A DNA stretch of 12,558 bases from Christensenella sp. UBA941 (GTDB taxonomy: Bacteria > Bacillota > Clostridia > Christensenellales > UBA941), in contig DBDD01000271.1 in NCBI GenBank assembly GCA_002293365.1, forward strand, positions 1-12,558. Direction: 5' to 3'. How positions within the stretch are numbered: the stretch's first letter is position 1; each line of letters opens with the position of its first letter. This document shows positions 1-6,904 of this stretch, in pieces. The translations under genes were made by a program, and so were the position numbers. Under the pieces are notes generated by a model. That model worked only from the letters and a program-made list of their open reading frames with translations, was not told where the DNA came from and ran no database searches.

Positions 1-69
1 GGGAGCGCACGCCGCGATTAAGAACATCGCTACTAATAATAGGGACGACAACTTCAAGAGCTTTTTCAT
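1..69 (-). CDS. N-terminus of a secreted lipoprotein, probably an ABC-transporter solute-binding protein (partial)
   Basis: Only the first 23 codons are inside the window; the gene runs off the left edge. They encode a textbook lipoprotein signal peptide: start M-K-K-L-L-K, a hydrophobic core of about 12 residues (L10-L17), and the lipobox I18-A19-A20-C21, so C21 would be lipidated and the protein anchored outside the cytoplasmic membrane. A strong GGAGGATT ribosome binding site lies at 73-80, three bases before the ATG. The AraC regulator at 221-1120 lies directly upstream on the same strand. In Clostridia that arrangement usually means a sugar ABC transporter whose binding protein comes first. 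The lipoprotein call rests on sequence; the sugar-binding role is inferred from context only. Confidence 0.8.
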   Translation of the reverse strand, partial: MKKLLKLSSLLLVAMFLIAACAP

Positions 70-109
70 TAGAATCCTCCAAAATTTAGTTTTTTGATTG
101 TATTAACGT

Positions 110-165
110 TTTGTGCAGATATAAGAATCACTATATATTATCATATATTTGTGCAACAATGTCTT
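110..165 (-). promoter_or_regulatory. Possible promoter and regulator sites of the lipoprotein gene
   Basis: This AT-rich stretch separates the AraC gene from the lipoprotein start. On the minus strand AAGACA (165-160), a 17-nt spacer and GATAAT (142-137) form a fair sigma-A promoter. The plus-strand octamer TTTGTGCA occurs twice as a direct repeat, at 110-117 and 148-155, and the second copy sits in the promoter spacer. Repeats like these are candidate binding sites for the neighbouring AraC protein, but a copy between -35 and -10 would be unusual for an activator. No direct evidence links the protein to the site. Confidence 0.3.
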
Positions 166-220
166 TACACAATAATCCTGAAATTTTATAATATCGGCCA
201 CAAATAAAGCGGAGGGCGTC

Positions 221-1120
221 CTAGCGAATGGATCGCGCTTCGACCGTCTTTCTGTATTCCGATGGCGTCATATGTGCTTTCTTTTTGAAAGTGGATGAGA
301 AATGGTGGATAGAGCTGAAGCCGAGCTTTTCGGAGACCTCCGTAAACGAAAGCTCGTATTCGCTGAGCAGTTTCTTGGCCTCTTCTATTTTCATATCCAT
401 ATAGTGATCCATTATTGAAACGCCATTATAGTCTCTGAAAAGCTTTGTGATATAACTTTTGCTGAAACACGTTTCCCTCAAAACGTCGTCGAGGGTTATG
501 CGGTTGTAAAGATTATTTGCTAAATATTTCTGTACGACGCCTACGACTTTATTTTCTCCCTGGCGCTTTGCGGTACCCGTCGCCCTTGTCGCGCGGTGCC
601 GCACCGATTTTTCCTGAATAAGAGATATGAACAACAGCTCCATATAGTTTTTGATCATTTGAGCGCAACCGAACGGGCAGTTGTTTTGCGGGGTCAGCTT
701 TGTCATGTTGACGTCGTCCATCGGCTCTTTGAAGTAGATTTCACCCGTCGAGACGAGCTTGGCGAGGATGCGCTTTTGTTCGTCGTTGAACGGCATGATC
801 TTATTTTCGAAAAACGACATGGCAGGGCTTGTACATACGAAGGACAAAATAATTACATTTGCGAAGCGGTTGTTTGCCCAAATATTGTGGTATTCGTTCG
901 GCTTATGGAAAATGGCCTCGCCTTGCCGGAGGATCAGCCCTTGCTTTTCCGCGAGCACGCCAACCTCGCCCTGGTCGACGTAGGCGATTTCCCAAAAATT
1001 GTGCTTTTCGCCGGCAAAGTGGAAGTCCTTCGAGTATTTGAAGTAATGCATAGTCACGATTTCGTCGATAACTATCGGCGCGTCGAGCTTCAACACCGTA
1101 AATTTGCCGATTTTACGCAT
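221..1120 (-). CDS. AraC-family transcriptional regulator with N-terminal cupin
   Basis: The 299-residue length is typical of AraC/XylS regulators. Residues about 22-90 form a cupin-like effector pocket with scattered His, Glu and Pro residues (F-H-K-P-N-E-Y-H at 71-78). Residues about 190-295 hold the double helix-turn-helix DNA-binding domain, with the first recognition region around 208-230 and the family signature L-G-F-S-S-I-H-H-F-S-S-T-F ending in M-T-P-S-E-Y-R at 266-290. The ATG follows GAGGTG at a suitable distance. The gene sits upstream of, and codirectional with, a lipoprotein gene, so it most likely controls that transporter in response to a sugar. The ligand cannot be told from sequence. 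Three cysteines near 148-152 and 96 are not a recognised motif. The family call is firm; the target is inferred. Confidence 0.93.
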   Translation of the reverse strand: MRKIGKFTVLKLDAPIVIDEIVTMHYFKYSKDFHFAGEKHNFWEIAYVDQGEVGVLAEKQGLILRQGEAIFHKPNEYHNIWANNRFANVIILSFVCTSPAMSFFENKIMPFNDEQKRILAKLVSTGEIYFKEPMDDVNMTKLTPQNNCPFGCAQMIKNYMELLFISLIQEKSVRHRATRATGTAKRQGENKVVGVVQKYLANNLYNRITLDDVLRETCFSKSYITKLFRDYNGVSIMDHYMDMKIEEAKKLLSEYELSFTEVSEKLGFSSIHHFSSTFKKKAHMTPSEYRKTVEARSIR

Positions 1121-1153
1121 ACATTACACCTCGAACCATTTTTCGCTAGTTCC

Positions 1154-1183
1154 ATTATAGGCCCTGAACCGCAGAGCAGGCAA
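1154..1183 (-). promoter_or_regulatory. Likely sigma-A promoter of the AraC gene
   Basis: On the minus strand TTGCCT (1183-1178) is followed by an 18-nt spacer and a perfect TATAAT (1159-1154), 34 bases before the ATG. The -10 is strong and the -35 is moderate. Confidence 0.5.
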
Positions 1184-1329
1184 GTACGGCTGCGTATGAA
1201 TAATAAACGCATCCGGCCCGGTTGACCTTCCAGCAACTGCATGCCTCATATTGTAAGTGATAAAAGAATGTGCTGGCAAGTGAAGATCTAAAATATCATA
1301 AAACAATATGTAAAAGGAGGCGAATTACG

Positions 1330-1509
1330 GTGGAAGATTATAAAAAAAAGTATGATCTGCTCCATTTGGCTACGTCAAAGGCGATTGAGGCGCTGCAAAA
1401 CGCGCTGATCGATATAGAGAATATGGATATGCGAGCCGACGAGGAGCTGCTTCCCGGCTATCTCGACGGCTCGCATCGCGGCGTAATGTACGTGGAAGAA
1501 AAAGAATAA
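1330..1509 (+). CDS. Small protein of unknown function (59 aa)
   Basis: I do not recognise this protein. The chosen start is the GTG at 1330, because a full AAAGGAGG ribosome binding site lies at 1313-1320 with 9-nt spacing; the upstream in-frame ATG at 1270 has no such site. The product is charged and soluble. Residues about 8-38 (L-H-L-A-T-S-K-A-I-E-A-L-Q-N-A-L-I-D-I) have the hydrophobic spacing of an amphipathic helix or short coiled coil. The acidic C-terminal tail (E-E-L-L-P-G-Y then M-Y-V-E-E-K-E) has no cysteine, signal peptide or membrane segment. It stands alone between the divergently read AraC gene and the convergent MerR gene. The strong ribosome site and clean frame support a real gene. 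Confidence 0.7.
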   Translation: MEDYKKKYDLLHLATSKAIEALQNALIDIENMDMRADEELLPGYLDGSHRGVMYVEEKE

Positions 1510-1513
1510 ACGC

Positions 1514-1541
1514 AAAAAAATGGGATTGGGGCGCTGGCCCC
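1514..1541 (-). terminator. Possible weak terminator of the MerR gene
   Basis: Read on the minus strand, a GGGGC-CAGC-GCCCC hairpin (1541-1528) is followed after 7 nt by a run of seven T (1520-1514). The gap between stem and T-run is longer than ideal, so termination may be inefficient. It lies just after the MerR stop and would also separate that transcript from the convergent small gene. Confidence 0.4.
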
Positions 1542-1554
1542 GCCTCCGAAAACG

Positions 1555-2373
1555 TTACACGGCGCGGCGTTTGGATGCGGCTACGCAAACCTGCACCAAA
1601 TACTGCGAAGGATCGTCGAGGCATATTTCGTCGAAAACGTATGTTGTAAACGCCGGGCCGGACAGCGCCAGCGCGTTTTCGGCGGTATAGGCCTTTATTT
1701 TTTCGGGCAAATCGCCAAACTGGCCGTAGTATCCGCGGGAGTACGCGACTAAATAATTGCCTGCGGGCCGTTTGTAATTGCCGGAAGGATCATACGATAT
1801 GAAACGGTCGGGCTGGCCGGGATGCTCCAAAAAGCTATCCGGCGTTTCGTGGAACCCGCCGATTTGATAATTCACATTTATGCGCAGCTCGTCGGCGAGA
1901 TGGCAAAAGCGCGAAAATGGATCGTGAAAATCCTCGCCGTCACCGAATGCGTTTGGCGGCCCGAGGACGCCCGCCATTTCTTCCAGATACGTTACTTCGA
2001 TGCTGGATTCGCTCTTTAGCGCCTTTATGCCTTCGAGAATCGACGCGCGGCGCTCGTGTATGACGGAATAGCGCTCTTGCAGTTTGCGCATTTCCTGGTC
2101 GAGGAGCTTTTCTTGGTGTTCGATTAGTTGTATTACGCTTTTGGGGTTCCGCTCGTTTTTCATGGAGTCTATAGATTTTAGCGGAATATTTAGCTCGCTT
2201 AAAACCGTTACGAAATGCACCGCGATGAGCTGATCCGGCGAATAGTAGCGGTAGTTGTTGTTTGGATCGCGCTTCGCGGGGGAAAATAAGCCAATTTCAT
2301 CCCAGTAGCGCAAGGTCGTTTTTTCGATTCCCGAAAACTTTGAAAACTCGTTCACAGACAGAAAATCTTTCAT
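1555..2373 (-). CDS. MerR-family regulator with GyrI-like effector-binding domain
   Basis: The 272-residue product has three parts. Residues 5-75 are the MerR winged helix (S-G-I-E-K-T-T-L-R-Y-W-D-E-I-G-L-F at 14-30, then N-N-N-Y-R-Y-Y-S). A dimerising coiled coil rich in Glu, Lys and Leu covers about 80-118. A GyrI-like/BmrR-type ligand-binding domain covers about 125-272. Regulators of this layout (BmrR, Mta, TipA) bind small lipophilic or cationic compounds and activate promoters with long spacers, often for efflux pumps. No pump is adjacent here. The start at 2373 was chosen because AAAGGAG lies at 2391-2385, and because the longer frame to 2448 would begin inside the -35 element. The nearest co-oriented gene upstream is the radical SAM gene. 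Ligand and targets are unknown. Confidence 0.92.
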   Translation of the reverse strand: MKDFLSVNEFSKFSGIEKTTLRYWDEIGLFSPAKRDPNNNYRYYSPDQLIAVHFVTVLSELNIPLKSIDSMKNERNPKSVIQLIEHQEKLLDQEMRKLQERYSVIHERRASILEGIKALKSESSIEVTYLEEMAGVLGPPNAFGDGEDFHDPFSRFCHLADELRINVNYQIGGFHETPDSFLEHPGQPDRFISYDPSGNYKRPAGNYLVAYSRGYYGQFGDLPEKIKAYTAENALALSGPAFTTYVFDEICLDDPSQYLVQVCVAASKRRAV

Positions 2374-2419
2374 GATGTCGGCAGCTCCTTTAGTCGGGTA
2401 AGCATTGATTATACTATGC

Positions 2420-2448
2420 ATTATAGACTGAACGCGCAAAAGTGACAA
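2420..2448 (-). promoter_or_regulatory. Sigma-A promoter of the MerR gene
   Basis: TTGTCA (2448-2443), a 17-nt spacer and a perfect TATAAT (2425-2420) lie on the minus strand, giving a leader of about 40 nt before the ATG at 2373. A second TATAAT occurs at 2413-2408 without a matching -35. The spacer is the normal 17 nt, not the 19-20 nt of MerR-activated promoters, so expression looks constitutive or repressed rather than MerR-activated. Confidence 0.7.
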
Positions 2449-2470
2449 GTACGAACTGCTAAATCGCGCA

Positions 2471-2497
2471 AAAACATTCGAGCCGGCCTAATGTTTT
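2471..2497 (-). terminator. Probable terminator of the radical SAM gene
   Basis: AAAACATT and AATGTTTT (2471-2478 and 2490-2497) form an 8-bp stem around an 11-nt GC-rich loop, and on the minus strand the stem runs into five T. It lies between the radical SAM stop codon (2511) and the MerR promoter (2448), which is where a terminator would insulate the two genes. It is nearly symmetric. The A/T-rich stem makes it only moderately strong. Confidence 0.45.
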
Positions 2498-2510
2498 GGG
2501 TAAGAAACCT

Positions 2511-3386
2511 TCACTGCGAGCAATATTTGCAAGGCGTAATCTCCGATTTATTCGGGAGCTCCGTGCGCAGCCGCCGGTATTTGGGCTGATTGAAGATTTC
2601 CAGCGCCGGGCTTTCCATGATATTCCCCCAAGGATACGTTCCCCGGCCATCCATGCAACAGAGAGCGACCACGCCGTTGCAGCAAATATTCAGATCTGCC
2701 CAGCGCGAGCATGGCTGATTCTGTTTGAGAGGCGTTTCCGACGGGATGAAATCTATCCATTCCTGCCGGGGGATAACGCGCGGCTCCGCGAAATATAGAT
2801 AATCCCTAAACTCTTCGTAAAACGCCATATAATACGCATTGTCGGAACCGGGCGCTTGCGACACGCGCGAAAATACGATTCGGGGCACTAGCATTTCGAG
2901 CCCAAGCTTTCGAGCGTATTCGAGCAGACGGTAAATGCTTTGCTTGGTTTTATCGAGATCGAGCCCCATGAGAGTCTTGTATTCCTCTTTATCCAAGGAA
3001 TTGAGCGAGATATCGATATCCGATAGGTTTTTTATAAGGCCGATACGCTTAATATGTTCATCCGTGGCCATATGAAAGTTGGAAAACAAGCGGATATACG
3101 CGTTCGGAAGCTGTTCGTTGATCATTTCGATCCGCTTGAATATCTGCTTGTCCATTAGGGGTTCGTTAACTTTAAACGGGCTCATATAAAAATAATGCGT
3201 TTTTGGGATTTCTTTAAGCTGATCTATGATGCGCGCGAACATGGCGTCCGGCATATAATCGTTTTTTCTTTCGAGCTCGTGATGCGGACAGAATATACAA
3301 GCCGCGTTGCAGCGGCCCGTCGTCTCTATCGTCACTTCGAGAGGATAGTCGCGATGTTTTTCCAGGACATCTTTTATATCGAACAT
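2511..3386 (-). CDS. Radical SAM/SPASM domain protein
   Basis: The 291-residue product has the radical SAM cluster motif C26-x3-C30-x2-C33, which binds a 4Fe-4S cluster and S-adenosylmethionine. A C-terminal SPASM-type region has Cys 226, 235, 236, 243, 244, 286 and 289, with the recurring pattern of a Cys pair, an Asp, G-N-I and a final C-x2-C at the C-terminus; such regions bind one or two auxiliary Fe-S clusters. Family members modify peptides, sugars or enzyme glycyl radicals, and the substrate here cannot be told. GGAGGG lies 8 nt before the ATG. The gene is divergent from the hybrid kinase and read toward the MerR gene, but a likely terminator and a separate MerR promoter argue against an operon. 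No precursor peptide or partner oxidoreductase is adjacent. Confidence 0.9.
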   Translation of the reverse strand: MFDIKDVLEKHRDYPLEVTIETTGRCNAACIFCPHHELERKNDYMPDAMFARIIDQLKEIPKTHYFYMSPFKVNEPLMDKQIFKRIEMINEQLPNAYIRLFSNFHMATDEHIKRIGLIKNLSDIDISLNSLDKEEYKTLMGLDLDKTKQSIYRLLEYARKLGLEMLVPRIVFSRVSQAPGSDNAYYMAFYEEFRDYLYFAEPRVIPRQEWIDFIPSETPLKQNQPCSRWADLNICCNGVVALCCMDGRGTYPWGNIMESPALEIFNQPKYRRLRTELPNKSEITPCKYCSQ

Positions 3387-3500
3387 TAAACCCGCCCTCC
3401 GCGCCTTTTTATGCCTTACCGATACGAACTATTTTATGAAGCGTTTGGCTTGTCCTATGTAAAAGAAGTGTAAAATGATGGGAAACAACGTTTGGAAATA

Positions 3501-3529
3501 TTGTCGATGCCAATATCGCGTGCTATAAT
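3501..3529 (+). promoter_or_regulatory. Sigma-A promoter of the hybrid histidine kinase gene
   Basis: TTGTCG (3501-3506), a 17-nt spacer and a perfect TATAAT (3524-3529) are present, with an extended -10 TG at 3521-3522. The leader before the ATG at 3578 would be about 42 nt. Confidence 0.75.
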
Positions 3530-3577
3530 CAACTGTCAATGTAACCCAGACAAATATTATTGACGGCAGGTTGGGAA

Positions 3578-6169
3578 ATGACAGAAAATTCGTCTTCTAA
3601 AACCGAGTTCCCCTTGGGTTTGTCTCCGGGCGCTTTAGCCGCCTTGGCCGACTTTTCGAATATAGGAATTTGCAACTGGCATATTCCTTCGGGCGAGATC
3701 ACCCTGAACGAACCCGTCGTCAAGCTTACCGGCTACGAAATGTACGAAGTGCCCCATTCGGGAAACACGCGGCGGGCGATGATTTTTGAGGAAGATTTCG
3801 CGATGGTGGAGGAGAACGTTCAGGCTTGCATCGACGGGCGCCAGGACAGCTACAGGATCGTCTACCGAATGAATCGCAAGGACGGCAGCCTCGTGTCCGT
3901 GCTGGAAAGCGCCAAGGTTTATGAGCGCGACGCAGAGGGGAAGGCCATCCGCTTGGCGTCGATGGTGGTGGATTTGTCGGCCTTGAGCCATGCGGAGCAA
4001 AAGGTACGGGCGCTGGAAAAAGAGAACAGGGCCTTGCGCGAGGGTATCTCCTCGGGAGAGCTCGCTTCAAAGAATCACATCTTGCAGGCCGTAAACGCTG
4101 CGGCCTCCGGTATCGTGGGCGGCTACTATCAGGACTATGAAACGACGCTGTTTCAAGCGCTTAAAACCATAGGCGAAAGCTTGAACGCCGGGGCTATGTA
4201 TATTTATAGAAATGTTCTGAAGGACGGCGAGCTTTTCTGCCACGTACGCACCTGCTGGGAAGCGGATCGGTCTTTACCGGCGGCTTGGAGCGAAAACGAG
4301 ATTAGGCCGTTCGACGATATTTTTCCCGGGATGGAGGCCTCGCTTCACGCCGGTAATAATCTTCGGCTAGAGGGACAATATATCCTTGGCGCGCTAAGAG
4401 CCTTGCCCGGCGCATCAAAAGCGCAGAGTATGATGCTTGTTCCGCTCATTATGCACGGCGCTTTTTGGGGCATACTGCGGGTTGATAGTTGGGAAGATGG
4501 GCGCGTGTTTACGGAAAGCGAGGCGGAGATTGTCGGCGCGGGAACGCTCGTTATCGCTTCCTCCATAACCCGCAGCGAAACGTTGTCCAAGCTCAACGCC
4601 GCCCGGGAGGAAGCTATGGCCAGCACTAAGGCCAAGAGCGAGTTTCTGTCGAGGATGAGCCATGAAATACGCACGCCCATGAACGCGATAATCGGCATGG
4701 CTACAATCGCGCAAAAAGCCCACGATTTCGATCAGGTCAGATACGCGCTGGATAAGATTAACGCCTCGTCCAAGCAACTGCTTGGCATAATAAACGATGT
4801 GCTGGATATGTCGAAGATCGACGCCGGCCGGCTCGAAATCTCACCGGCTTCTTTCGACTTTGACCGTATGGTTCAAAACGCGCTGAACGTGGTTCAGGTA
4901 CGCTTGGAGGAAAAGCATCAGGAGCTTTTACTTGAGCTGGAACACGTATTTACCCGCACTGTCGTCGCGGACGAATTGCGCCTATCGCAGGTATTGATCA
5001 ACCTGCTTGGCAACGCGGTTAAGTTTACGCCGGAGAGCGGCTCGATAACGTTGAAGATACAGTCCGAGGATATCGACGAAGAGCGCTTTATGCTGCATGT
5101 CGAAGTAAAGGATACCGGCGTCGGCATTAGCAAGGAGGCGCAAAGCAAGCTGTTCGGCGCTTTTGAGCAGGCCGACGGCGGCATTAGCCGCAAGTATGGC
5201 GGCACGGGGCTGGGGCTCGCGATATCAAAGCGCATAATCGATCTTATGGGCGGCGACATTCGGGTGGAAAGCGAAAAGGGCAAGGGCGCGAATTTTATCT
5301 TCGAAGTTGTGGCTCAGTGGGGGGAGCCCATTTGCTATACCGTACAGGCAAACGCGAGCGCGAGGCAGGTGCGGATACTTGTCGTGGACGACGCCCAGGA
5401 CGTGCGCGAGTACTTTACCAGCGTGCTGGATTCGTTCGATCAATTATGCGATACGGCCGCAAACGGAGAGTCCGCCTTGGATATGATACGCGACCGCGTG
5501 CGCAAAGGGCAGCCCTACGATATCCATTTTATAGACTGGAACATGCCGGGCATAAACGGCGGCGTTACGGCGAAGGCCATAAAAGAAATAGCGGGCGACG
5601 ATTCGCTCGTCGTCATGATCTCCGTCGCGGATTGGTCCGACATTCAGGAGGAAGCAAAGAGCTTTGGACTTACGCATTTCCTGCCGAAGCCCGTTTTGCC
5701 GTCAACGCTGTACAATTGTATTCTGGAATTGGCGGGGCGCGATTTAACAAAGCCGGCGAGTCCGGGCGAAGAGCCGTCCGCCGATTGGAGCGGCAAAACC
5801 GTGCTTTTGGCTGAAGACATCGATATAAACCGCGAGATCATAGCAAGCCTGCTTTTCGATACGAACCTGACGATCGTACCGGCGGTAAACGGCCAGGAAG
5901 CTATCGACAAGTTCGCGGCGGGGCCGAATGAATACGATATGATTTTAATGGACGTGCAGATGCCGGAGAAGGACGGCTTAGTCGCAACCCAAGAGATTCG
6001 CGCGCTGCCCTTCCCTTGGGCAAAGGAAATCCCAATCGTGGCGATGACCGCGAACGCGTTTAAGGAAGACCAGCAGGCTTGCATTAGCGCCGGTATGAAC
6101 GGGCATATCGCAAAGCCGGTCGAGGTGGACGTATTGTATAATACCTTGAGCAATTATCTGGACGCTTAG
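3578..6169 (+). CDS. Soluble hybrid sensor histidine kinase, PAS-GAF-HisKA-HATPase-REC-REC
   Basis: The 863-residue kinase has no membrane segment or signal peptide, so it should sense a cytoplasmic cue. Domains in order, numbered from the ATG, are: PAS with PAC-like end (about 25-140); short coiled coil (145-165); GAF (about 185-335); HisKA with phospho-acceptor H362 in S-H-E-I-R-T-P-M-N; HATPase_c with N479 (N box), D512-T-G-V-G-I (G1) and G-G-T-G-L-G-L (G2); first receiver (about 598-720) with D604/D605, phospho-acceptor D653 and K704; second receiver (about 742-863) with E746/D747, D792 and K846. All key residues for phosphotransfer are present in both receivers. There is no HPt or output domain, so signal must leave via a separate HPt protein or by contact. 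I chose the ATG at 3578, preceded by GGCAGG; the TTG at 3560 has no ribosome site. It is divergent from the radical SAM gene. Confidence 0.95.
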   Translation: MTENSSSKTEFPLGLSPGALAALADFSNIGICNWHIPSGEITLNEPVVKLTGYEMYEVPHSGNTRRAMIFEEDFAMVEENVQACIDGRQDSYRIVYRMNRKDGSLVSVLESAKVYERDAEGKAIRLASMVVDLSALSHAEQKVRALEKENRALREGISSGELASKNHILQAVNAAASGIVGGYYQDYETTLFQALKTIGESLNAGAMYIYRNVLKDGELFCHVRTCWEADRSLPAAWSENEIRPFDDIFPGMEASLHAGNNLRLEGQYILGALRALPGASKAQSMMLVPLIMHGAFWGILRVDSWEDGRVFTESEAEIVGAGTLVIASSITRSETLSKLNAAREEAMASTKAKSEFLSRMSHEIRTPMNAIIGMATIAQKAHDFDQVRYALDKINASSKQLLGIINDVLDMSKIDAGRLEISPASFDFDRMVQNALNVVQVRLEEKHQELLLELEHVFTRTVVADELRLSQVLINLLGNAVKFTPESGSITLKIQSEDIDEERFMLHVEVKDTGVGISKEAQSKLFGAFEQADGGISRKYGGTGLGLAISKRIIDLMGGDIRVESEKGKGANFIFEVVAQWGEPICYTVQANASARQVRILVVDDAQDVREYFTSVLDSFDQLCDTAANGESALDMIRDRVRKGQPYDIHFIDWNMPGINGGVTAKAIKEIAGDDSLVVMISVADWSDIQEEAKSFGLTHFLPKPVLPSTLYNCILELAGRDLTKPASPGEEPSADWSGKTVLLAEDIDINREIIASLLFDTNLTIVPAVNGQEAIDKFAAGPNEYDMILMDVQMPEKDGLVATQEIRALPFPWAKEIPIVAMTANAFKEDQQACISAGMNGHIAKPVEVDVLYNTLSNYLDA

Positions 6170-6177
6170 GTAATAGC

Positions 6178-6256
6178 TGGTTAACTGTAGGGGCGGATGG
6201 TCATCCGCCCGCAGATAGGCCCCGGGACGATTACCATCGTCCCCTACATGGTTTAC
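6178..6256. mobile_element. 63-bp MITE-like palindromic element with 8-bp flanking direct repeat
   Basis: The element at 6186-6248 begins TGTAGGGG and ends CCCCTACA, a perfect 8-bp terminal inverted repeat. Each half contains a hairpin with an 8-bp stem and 4-nt loop (6191-6210 and 6224-6243). The first 26 bases and the reverse complement of the last 26 bases agree at 21 positions. Four of the five differences form two compensatory base-pair swaps in the stem, and the fifth is in the loop. TGGTTAAC (6178-6185) and TGGTTTAC (6249-6256) abut the two ends exactly, like a slightly decayed 8-bp target duplication. It carries no ORF. It resembles dispersed palindromic repeats starting GTAGGGG that I recall from clostridial genomes. 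It lies between the kinase and nitroreductase genes and could fold in RNA. Confidence 0.7.
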
Positions 6257-6280
6257 TAAAGCAAAGAGGAGAAACAAGCA

Positions 6281-6871
6281 TTGGTCAGTCAAAAGGATTT
6301 ATTTGAGCTGATAAAATCGCGCCGCAGCACGAGGAGCTTCAAGGCGGAGCTTCCGCCAAGGGACGCGCTGGAGAGAATCGTTGAAGCCGGAAGATACGCG
6401 CCGAGCGGCAACAACAACCAGACCACGCGATTTATCGTAATCACGTCGCAGGAAAAGCTAGGCGAGCTGCGCCAAGTCCTTACCGGCGTTTGGGCGAATA
6501 TGCCCATAAAAGAAGGGATGCCGCCGCCGCTGGTCGGCCTGATTCAAAAGGCGAAAGCGGGCCCTGTGGACGTAAACTACGGAGCGCCGGCGCTTATTAT
6601 AACCGCAAACAAGAGGGGATACGTGAACGCCTTGCCCGATTGCTCCTGCGCGCTGATGAACATGATGCTGATGGCCCAGAGCGAGGGCCTTGGCGGCTGC
6701 TGGATCAATCAGTACAGGCTTATGGGCGACGCGCCGCCGCTGCGCCGGTTTATGGAGGAAGCGGGTCTTCCCGAGGACGAAGAAATATGCGGCGCGCTCG
6801 CGCTCGGGTATATCGACCAGCCTGCGAGCGAACCGCTTCCGCGCAAGGGGAATCCGGTGGTGTATGTTTAG
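6281..6871 (+). CDS. Nitroreductase-family FMN flavoprotein
   Basis: The 196-residue product has the family's FMN-binding start S-R-R-S-T-R-S-F (13-20) and A-P-S-G-N-N-N-Q (40-47), a mid-region helix, and the usual C-terminal stretch G-A-L-A-L-G-Y (about 170-176). These enzymes use NAD(P)H to reduce nitro compounds, quinones or other electrophiles, and some act as dehydrogenases in biosynthesis; the substrate is unknown. It is cytoplasmic and acts as a homodimer in known relatives. The start is TTG at 6281, set by AGAGGAGA at 6265-6272. Cysteines in D-C-S-C and G-G-C-W are not a full ferredoxin motif. It follows the kinase on the same strand after 111 nt that include the MITE-like element, so co-transcription is possible but not shown. 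Confidence 0.92.
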   Translation: MVSQKDLFELIKSRRSTRSFKAELPPRDALERIVEAGRYAPSGNNNQTTRFIVITSQEKLGELRQVLTGVWANMPIKEGMPPPLVGLIQKAKAGPVDVNYGAPALIITANKRGYVNALPDCSCALMNMMLMAQSEGLGGCWINQYRLMGDAPPLRRFMEEAGLPEDEEICGALALGYIDQPASEPLPRKGNPVVYV

Positions 6872-6904
6872 GTTAACGATGATTATTTGACCAAGTATAC
6901 TTAA

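Noticed and set aside
596..1225. 209-codon plus-strand frame opposite the AraC gene
   Set aside because: It lacks recognisable domains and a ribosome site, and lies antisense to a clear AraC protein. It is a shadow frame.
1124..1306. 60-codon minus-strand frame upstream of AraC
   Set aside because: It starts at TTG without a ribosome site, overlaps the AraC promoter and resembles no known protein.
2374..2448. Longer MerR start
   Set aside because: It would begin within the -35 element, upstream of the predicted transcript start. The ATG at 2373 has a proper ribosome site and begins the usual MerR fold.
1330..3386. RiPP cluster made of the 59-residue protein and the radical SAM enzyme
   Set aside because: The two genes are on opposite strands with a MerR gene between them. 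The small protein has no leader/core features such as Cys-rich or repeat cores, and no exporter or protease is adjacent.
3560..3577. TTG start of the kinase at 3560
   Set aside because: No ribosome binding site precedes it, while the ATG at 3578 has GGCAGG at suitable spacing.
5317..5814. 165-codon plus-strand frame inside the kinase
   Set aside because: It is very arginine-rich and out of frame with the intact receiver domain, so it is a shadow frame.
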